A stretch of 10,251 nt of DNA, from assembly GCF_943913055.1 (NCBI RefSeq), contig NZ_CALTWS010000090.1, forward strand, positions 1 through 10,251. The letters run 5' to 3'. Source of the DNA: an uncultured Brevundimonas sp. (GTDB lineage: Bacteria > Pseudomonadota > Alphaproteobacteria > Caulobacterales > Caulobacteraceae). Made by a program: the position numbers and the translations under genes. This document shows positions 1 to 4,310 of this stretch, piece by piece. Positions within the stretch are counted from its first letter, which is position 1. Every line of letters begins with the position of its first letter. The notes under the pieces are model-generated. The model did no database searches, was not told the origin of the DNA, and worked only from the letters and a program-made list of their open reading frames with translations.

Positions 1-401
1 TCGAGATGCAGCGCGCCATGCAGTCCGACGCCGCCGTCTTCCGCACCGGCAAGACGCTGGAGGAAGGCACCGCCAAGCTGCGCGCCATCCATGCGCAGGG
101 GGCCGACATCAAGACCACCGACCGCGGCCTGATCTGGAACACCGACCTGGTCGAGACGCTGGAATACGACAATCTGATCGATCAGGCCCTCGTCACGATC
201 GAAAGCGCGCTGAACCGCACGGAATCGCGCGGGGCTCATGCCCGCGAGGATTATCCGGACCGCGACGACGCCAACTGGATGAAGCACACCCTGTCCTGGA
301 AGGTCCCGGGCGATGCGGTGAAGATCGACTACCGTCCGGTCCACAACTACACGATGTCGGAAGACATCGCCTACATCGAGCCCAAGACAAGGGTGTACTG
401 A
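1..401 (+). CDS. sdhA: Succinate dehydrogenase flavoprotein subunit, C-terminal part (5' truncated by window edge)
   Basis: This is the C-terminal 132 or so residues of SdhA, the FAD-bearing catalytic subunit of respiratory complex II, which oxidises succinate to fumarate. The reading frame is open from base 3 with no start inside the window that fits the family, so the gene begins upstream. The recognisable signature is ESRGAHAREDYPDRDD followed by NWMKHTL, the conserved C-terminal block of SdhA/FrdA proteins, and the chain ends in the typical KTRVY tail. The FAD-binding N-terminus and covalent-flavin histidine lie outside the window. The TGA stop is two bases before the sdhB start, so the two are clearly co-transcribed and probably translationally coupled. 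The identification is secure; only the length cannot be judged. Confidence 0.97.
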   Translation, partial: EMQRAMQSDAAVFRTGKTLEEGTAKLRAIHAQGADIKTTDRGLIWNTDLVETLEYDNLIDQALVTIESALNRTESRGAHAREDYPDRDDANWMKHTLSWKVPGDAVKIDYRPVHNYTMSEDIAYIEPKTRVY

Positions 402-403
402 AG

Positions 404-1201
404 ATGGTCCAGCTCGCTCTCCCCCGGGGGTCCAAGCCCTCGACCGGCAAGGTTCACAAGGCCCCCGCCGGCGCCAAGAACGTCAAGACCTACAAGGTCT
501 ATCGCTACGACCCCGAGGTCGATGCCGACCCGCACTGGGACACGTTCGAGGTCTCCACCGACGATCACGGCCCCATGCTTCTGGACGCCCTGATCCACAT
601 CAAGAATGAGATCGACCCGACCCTGGCCTTCCGCCGGTCGTGCCGCGAGGGCATCTGCGGCTCGTGCTCGATGAACATCGACGGGCGCAACACCCTGGCC
701 TGCACCAAGGGCTGGGACGAATGCTCGTCGCACAACATCTCGATCGCCCCCCTGCCTCACCAGCCGGTGGTCAAGGATCTGGTGACGGACCTGACGCTGT
801 TCTACGCCCAGTACGACTCGATCCAGCCCTACCTCCAGTCCGACGAGCCGGACCCGGAGAAGGAGCGTATCCAGCTACCGGAAGACCGGGCCAAGCTGGA
901 CGGACTTTACGAATGCATCCTGTGCGCCTGCTGCTCGACCTCCTGCCCCAGCTACTGGTGGAACCAGACGGAATACCTGGGCCCTGCAGCGTTGCTTCAG
1001 TCCTACCGCTGGATCGCCGACAGTCGCGATGACGCGACGGACAAGCGGCTGGACGACCTGGAAGACCCGTTCAAGCTCTACCGCTGCCACACCATCATGA
1101 ACTGCGCCCAGGTCTGCCCCAAGGGCCTGAACCCCGCCAAGGCCATCGCCGAAACCAAGAAGCTGATGGTCGCGCCCGGTCGGAAGAAGCAGGCGGCCTG
1201 A
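404..1201 (+). CDS. sdhB: Succinate dehydrogenase iron-sulfur subunit
   Basis: SdhB carries electrons from the SdhA flavin to ubiquinone at the inner membrane through three Fe-S clusters. All ligands are visible in this 265-residue protein. The [2Fe-2S] cluster uses C80, C85, C88 and C100 (CREGICGSCS then C). By analogy with E. coli SdhB, the [4Fe-4S] cluster uses C171, C174, C177 and C238, and the [3Fe-4S] cluster uses C181, C228 and C234. The CPSYWWN motif at 181-187 includes the tryptophan (W186) matching the quinone-site Trp of the E. coli enzyme. The length fits alphaproteobacterial and mitochondrial SdhB (about 260). The ATG at 404 lies two bases after the sdhA stop, with a weak purine-rich tract in front, which suggests coupling. 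The protein has no membrane segment; it docks on SdhC/SdhD, whose genes are presumably upstream of the window. Confidence 0.98.
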   Translation: MVQLALPRGSKPSTGKVHKAPAGAKNVKTYKVYRYDPEVDADPHWDTFEVSTDDHGPMLLDALIHIKNEIDPTLAFRRSCREGICGSCSMNIDGRNTLACTKGWDECSSHNISIAPLPHQPVVKDLVTDLTLFYAQYDSIQPYLQSDEPDPEKERIQLPEDRAKLDGLYECILCACCSTSCPSYWWNQTEYLGPAALLQSYRWIADSRDDATDKRLDDLEDPFKLYRCHTIMNCAQVCPKGLNPAKAIAETKKLMVAPGRKKQAA

Positions 1202-1202
1202 G

Positions 1203-1523
1203 TTGGCGAAGGTTACCTATATCGAGCACGACGGCCGTGAGCATGTCGTGGAGGTCAAGACGGGACTGTCCGTCATGGAAGGCGCAATCCGGAACAATGT
1301 GCCCGGTATCGATGCCGACTGCGGCGGGGCCTGTGCCTGCGCCACCTGCCACGTCTATGTCGACGAGGCCTTCGCCGCCGAAACGGGACGACCGTCGGCG
1401 ATGGAGGAGTCCATGCTGGACTTCGCCGAGAACGTTCAGCCGAACAGCCGTCTGTCCTGTCAAATCCGCGTCAAGGATGACCTGGACGGGCTGATCGTGC
1501 GCCTGCCTGAGAACCAGCACTGA
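1203..1523 (+). CDS. [2Fe-2S] ferredoxin, adrenodoxin/putidaredoxin type (TTG start)
   Basis: This 106-residue protein is a small soluble electron carrier of the vertebrate-type ferredoxin family. The cluster ligands are C40, C46, C49 and a distal C86, in the pattern C-x5-C-x2-C-x36-C (CGGACACATCHVYV), with an extra cysteine at C44 that is common in this subfamily. Start: TTG at 1203, one base after the sdhB stop. The resulting MAKVTYIEHDG is the usual N-terminus of the family, and the next in-frame ATG (residue 25) would remove the first beta strands. The near-zero gap to sdhB implies one transcript with the sdh genes. Family members serve cytochromes P450, Fe-S assembly or haem A synthesis; the sequence does not tell which partner is used here. 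The link to complex II is by gene order only. Confidence 0.93.
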   Translation: MAKVTYIEHDGREHVVEVKTGLSVMEGAIRNNVPGIDADCGGACACATCHVYVDEAFAAETGRPSAMEESMLDFAENVQPNSRLSCQIRVKDDLDGLIVRLPENQH

Positions 1524-1846
1524 GCCAGTCGCCCGAGCGGCGGTTCGAACCGCGCCGACCCTCGCATAGCCGCGCCCTGATCGTCGCGCCTGCTGTCGAG
1601 TTGCCATGTCTGATCGTGGACCGGTCCGTCCGAGGCCTGAAGATCCGCATGGATCGCGCCCTGTCTCTGCCTGCGCGCGTTACCGTCGTCGACCTGGAAC
1701 AGGCCGTCGCCATCGAGGCCGAGGTCGTCTGGAGCAAGGGCACAGAGGCGGGGCTCAAGGAGGGTGCGCGCGCATCGCTGCGCGGTCTGGTGCCCTCTCG
1801 ATTGGCTGCGGCGCGGGCGGCGTGGATGAGGGCCGGCGGCCGTTAG
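1520..1846 (+). CDS. PilZ-domain protein, putative c-di-GMP receptor (apparent CTG start)
   Basis: From CTG 1520 the frame encodes 108 residues that look like a single PilZ domain. RRFEPR at residues 7-12 supplies the RxxxR c-di-GMP motif, and DRSVRG at 34-39 supplies the D/NxSxxG motif. The beta-rich remainder ends with the EAEVVWSKG strand and turn typical of PilZ barrels. The only ordinary start codon in the frame is TTG 1601, which would give an 81-residue product lacking the arginine motif and half the barrel. Upstream of it there is no in-frame ATG, GTG or TTG before the stop at 1508. The candidate starts are therefore CTG 1520, which overlaps the ferredoxin TGA in a CTGA arrangement, or CTG 1577. 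No strong Shine-Dalgarno precedes 1520; coupling to ferredoxin translation is my inference. The domain call is fairly sure, the start uncertain. Confidence 0.8.
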   Translation: MSQSPERRFEPRRPSHSRALIVAPAVELPCLIVDRSVRGLKIRMDRALSLPARVTVVDLEQAVAIEAEVVWSKGTEAGLKEGARASLRGLVPSRLAAARAAWMRAGGR

Positions 1847-1850
1847 CGGC

Positions 1851-2072
1851 TCAATGACCCTTGTGGCCGACAGGCTGGACGGTCCTGCTCACAGAAGTCG
1901 TGTCGCGCTCCACGACCGGATCGTCTTCTGCCTTGGCGTTGTGGGGGCTGAGCCCGGACTTGCGCCCAGTCTGCGACATCTGTGAGGCGCGCCCGAAACT
2001 CTTGTCTTCGCCGATATGGTTCGCGTGCGGGGGCGTGTGTGTGGTGCCCGGTTTCCTGGTTGTCGCCATCAT
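1851..2072 (-). CDS. Small hydrophilic protein of unknown function (73 aa)
   Basis: I do not recognise this protein. It has 73 residues, no cysteine and no hydrophobic segment. It is rich in Thr, Ser, His, Lys, Gly and Pro, begins with MMATTRKPGTTHTPPHANH and ends with GHKGH, so it is probably cytoplasmic and largely disordered. It is judged real because the tandem ATG start at 2072/2069 follows an excellent ribosome binding site. The minus strand reads AGGAAGGGAGGGC immediately before ATGATG, with GGAAGGGAGG best placed for the second ATG. The stop lies four bases from the end of the convergent PilZ gene. It sits 235 bases downstream of the AraC-family gene on the same strand, far enough for its own promoter. 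Histidine-rich disordered small proteins are often stress- or metal-related, but nothing here proves that. Confidence 0.65.
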   Translation of the reverse strand: MMATTRKPGTTHTPPHANHIGEDKSFGRASQMSQTGRKSGLSPHNAKAEDDPVVERDTTSVSRTVQPVGHKGH

Positions 2073-2085
2073 GCCCTCCCTTCCT
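2073..2085 (-). promoter_or_regulatory. Strong ribosome binding site of the 73-residue small protein
   Basis: The minus strand reads CAGGAAGGGAGGGC directly before ATGATG. It contains GGAAGG and GGGAGG cores, among the strongest Shine-Dalgarno matches in the window. This is the main reason for accepting the small gene over the other overlapping open frames in the same region. Confidence 0.7.
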
Positions 2086-2101
2086 GTTGAACCCGGACGG
2101 T

Positions 2102-2124
2102 CGGATCGGGCCTCGCCCGATCCG
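2102..2124. repeat. Perfect 10-bp inverted repeat with 3-nt loop upstream of the small gene
   Basis: CGGATCGGGC (2102-2111) is followed by CTC and then its exact reverse complement GCCCGATCCG (2115-2124). It lies 30 bases before the start of the 73-residue gene and about 180 bases after the AraC-family stop, in the longest non-coding stretch of the window (2073-2307). No T-run follows on either strand, so a classical intrinsic terminator is not clear. It could be a U-less terminator for the AraC transcript, a leader hairpin of the small gene, or a protein-binding palindrome. I see nothing else recognisable in the rest of this gap. Confidence 0.6.
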
Positions 2125-2307
2125 GTCAGCGAACGCGCGGTGAAGCGTCGTCTGCTCCGTCCGTATGGAAATCCCCTCGATCTCCAACGCCTGGATCAGC
2201 GCAAGCTACGGTCCCCCGACCCGGGCTCGTCATGCAATCCTGAAGCGCATCTGGGCGATACACCCGTGGGCAGAGACCCGTTAGGACCACCGTCGCTGAA
2301 TTTTGTA

Positions 2308-3294
2308 TCAGCGTTCGGGGGCAGAGCCGGTGCGCATGACCTGTAGATTGGTCGCTACAAGCTGGCGGTACTCGCGCGGTGTCATGCCGTAGCGGGCCCG
2401 GAAGGAGCGACTGAGGTGGGCCGCGTCGCTGAAGCCCAGCCTGTGGGCGATGGTGCCTATGGTTTCGTGCCGATAGATGTCGGCAAGGGCTGCACGCGCA
2501 TTGTCCAGCCGGCGTGTCAGAACGAAGGCTTGAACACCCCCGTCCTTCTGAAAGGCCGCGAACAGACGCGCGCGCGACACGCCCAGGATTTTGCACAGCG
2601 CCTCGACGCTCACATCGCCCTCCACGATCCGCCGCTCGATCTCTTCCGAGGCTCGCAGATGCAGGGCCTCATCAGCGCTGATCAGCGGTGTCGTCGAGGG
2701 TCGCGCCGCTTTCAGGACCGTAGCGATAAGTTCAAGTGCACTGCGGCCCAGCGGCTCGGCCTGGGCCTGGGTCAGGCTCGGCATGGCCTTGTGAATCGCC
2801 GCTGCGAAATCGATCAGCAGGGCGGCCTGATCGACCGTCAGGACCAGAGCCCGCAGGTCATGAAGCGGCGCAAACCAGGCCTCGGCCACCGGGCGCGGCA
2901 TGACGAAGCTGTAGGTGAAGCTGCCGGTCGACATGTGCAGGGAGGGCAGCGACAGGTCGTGGAAGTGACCCATGCCGGACGTCTCGTGAAAGGGTAGGCC
3001 GTCGATCTGACCCTGCGCCTCGCCGCGCACCATCAGGTTCAGGATGATCGGGTCGAAGTCCGACTCGCGGATATCCTGGATGTGGCGTTCCCACCGCATT
3101 GCCGTGATAGTGGCGACAGCAAAGATGATGGAACCCAACTGGGTCGTTTCCCAGGATGTGTCGAACGGTTCGGTCGGCTGGGTGCGATAGATCGGGCGCT
3201 GGCGTGGCCAGTCCCTGAGATACCATCTGGCATAGCGTTCTTCTGGCGGAAACGCCTCTGTCGAATAGCGCAGGATCGGCAGCGGCTCCGACAT
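2308..3294 (-). CDS. AraC-family transcriptional regulator
   Basis: This 328-residue regulator has an N-terminal effector or dimerisation region of about 200 residues, resembling the AraC-binding-like domain of AraC/XylS-group activators, and a C-terminal double helix-turn-helix. The first HTH is about 229-250 (VEALCKILGVSRARLFAAF) and the second about 277-310 (TIAHRLGFSDAAHLSRSF, then MTPREYR), which is the family signature. Start: an ATG exists at 3312 (MNQGARM...), but the minus strand has AAGGAG five bases before the ATG at 3294, giving MSEPLPILRY, so I choose 3294. It lies 68 bases downstream of the HAD gene on the same strand, and that gap carries a near-match to an EcfG-type promoter, so it probably has its own transcription start. 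Its ligand and targets cannot be read from the sequence. The role of neighbours as targets is unknown. Confidence 0.92.
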   Translation of the reverse strand: MSEPLPILRYSTEAFPPEERYARWYLRDWPRQRPIYRTQPTEPFDTSWETTQLGSIIFAVATITAMRWERHIQDIRESDFDPIILNLMVRGEAQGQIDGLPFHETSGMGHFHDLSLPSLHMSTGSFTYSFVMPRPVAEAWFAPLHDLRALVLTVDQAALLIDFAAAIHKAMPSLTQAQAEPLGRSALELIATVLKAARPSTTPLISADEALHLRASEEIERRIVEGDVSVEALCKILGVSRARLFAAFQKDGGVQAFVLTRRLDNARAALADIYRHETIGTIAHRLGFSDAAHLSRSFRARYGMTPREYRQLVATNLQVMRTGSAPER

Positions 3295-3325
3295 TCGGGC
3301 TCCTTGGTTCATGCAACCGGAGCAA

Positions 3326-3350
3326 TACGCCGTCCGACGAACTATGTTCC
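3326..3350 (-). promoter_or_regulatory. Putative EcfG/SigT-type promoter for the AraC-family gene
   Basis: On the minus strand GGAAC (3350-3346) is followed after exactly 16 bases by CGTA (3329-3326). The alphaproteobacterial general-stress sigma factor EcfG (SigT in Caulobacter) uses GGAAC-N16/17-CGTT, so this is one mismatch from consensus. A transcript starting about 7 bases downstream would give a leader of roughly 25 nt before the chosen ATG at 3294, and would almost exclude the alternative ATG at 3312. A 9-base match can arise by chance, so this is tentative. Confidence 0.4.
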
Positions 3351-3362
3351 GAACACGGCAAA

Positions 3363-4202
3363 TCAGATTCCGGCGGGCATGGTCCCGGCGTTGATGGCGA
3401 TGCGCCCGATAAGCCCCTTGACGATCAGGTCCAGCGCCGTGCCCTCGCGATAGTCGGCGGCGGCGACGAAGTTCACGCGGTCCTCGGAGATCAGGGAATA
3501 GACCTTCTTCTGATCGCGCTCGTTGGAGCGGGGGTCATAGACGGCGATCGAGAACCCACCCTTGGTGTGCATCATCTTCATGGTCGGCACGTCGGTGTCG
3601 CCGTCGCCGAGAAAGATCATCCGGTCGAAGGGAACACGGCGGTCCTCGTCCGGAATGAAGTGGTTTATGCGCTCGTTCTCCCAGTGATTGTTGACCCCCT
3701 TGTTGATGCGGAACAGGTACTGGGTCTTTGTCGTGTAATTGACGCCGACAGCAGGCCAGGCGGCCTCGCCCTTTTCGTCATAGACATAGTGGGAGGCGAA
3801 GACGTGGGTCAGGGCGGGCCGGATCGGCGTGCCCTCGATCATCTCCTCCAGCCCGGCGGAGATGATGTAATGCTCGATATCCAGGCCGTATTGCGCCCCG
3901 AAGGCGTTCATCCGATCGAACCAGCTCAGGTCTTTCAGCCCCTCGAACAGCGCCACCTCGCGTCCCTGTTCGGCCAGTGTCTCTCGCGTGATCGGCGCGC
4001 CATTGTCGCGCGCATGGCGCAGCATCAGCTGCATATACATCAGGATCCCGTCGGCATCGGCGGCCTGGGTCAGGGCCTCGGCCTCGGCCCAGAACGCCCC
4101 GATGTCCATGCCGATGGAGGGGATGAAGCTGACCTCCTGCATGTTCCCGCGCGCGAGGGTGCCGTCGAAGTCGTAGATCAGGGCGGTTTTGAGAGGCTTC
4201 AT
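3363..4202 (-). CDS. HAD-superfamily phosphatase/hydrolase
   Basis: This 279-residue cytoplasmic enzyme belongs to the haloacid dehalogenase superfamily, most of whose members are phosphatases. Motif I is at 10-15 (YDFDGT: nucleophile D11, acid/base D13). Motif II is the serine of HYIISAGL (S115). A motif III lysine is probably K159 or K168. Motif IV is GDGDTD at 199-204, which binds Mg2+. About 80 residues separate motifs I and II, consistent with a helical C1-type cap. The substrate cannot be predicted. MKPLKTALIYDFDGT is the natural N-terminus, so the ATG at 4202 is well supported by protein content. It has no Shine-Dalgarno; the bases directly upstream are the arm of a long inverted repeat shared with the end of divL. 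It is 85 bases downstream of divL on the same strand. Confidence 0.9.
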   Translation of the reverse strand: MKPLKTALIYDFDGTLARGNMQEVSFIPSIGMDIGAFWAEAEALTQAADADGILMYMQLMLRHARDNGAPITRETLAEQGREVALFEGLKDLSWFDRMNAFGAQYGLDIEHYIISAGLEEMIEGTPIRPALTHVFASHYVYDEKGEAAWPAVGVNYTTKTQYLFRINKGVNNHWENERINHFIPDEDRRVPFDRMIFLGDGDTDVPTMKMMHTKGGFSIAVYDPRSNERDQKKVYSLISEDRVNFVAAADYREGTALDLIVKGLIGRIAINAGTMPAGI

Positions 4203-4310
4203 AGGGACTAGGTTCTAGGGGTTAGGGTCTATGAGCAGGCTGCGGACATCTGGCTTCTACGCTTCCCTAGCACCTAATCCCTAAACCCTAACCCCCAGAA
4301 CCTAATCCCA
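4203..4310. repeat. Telomere-like inverted repeat between divL and the HAD gene
   Basis: Arm 1 (4203-4228) and the reverse complement of arm 2 (4285-4310) match at 23 of 26 bases, separated by 56 bases. Both arms are built from TTAGGG/TAGG-like units; on the + strand the second half (4266-4310) reads as CCTAA/CCCTAA repeats. Arm 2 contains the divL stop codon (TAG at 4290-4288) and encodes the last residues (GLGSGG). Arm 1 ends one base before the HAD start codon. In RNA from the minus strand two of the three mismatches become G-U pairs, leaving a continuous 25-pair stem. It may be an attenuator or terminator-like structure, an mRNA-processing signal or a dispersed intergenic repeat. Confidence 0.8.

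Noticed and set aside
1601..1846. 81-residue PilZ product starting at TTG 1601
   Set aside because: It lacks the RxxxR motif and first strands that are clearly encoded in the same frame just upstream.
1839..1850. GCCG/CGGC stem between the convergent PilZ and small genes as a terminator
   Set aside because: There are only four base pairs and no T-run, which is too weak to call.
1861..2346. 161-codon + strand frame opposite the small gene
   Set aside because: It has no ribosome binding site, runs into the end of the AraC gene and shows no domain; the minus-strand 73-residue frame is better supported.
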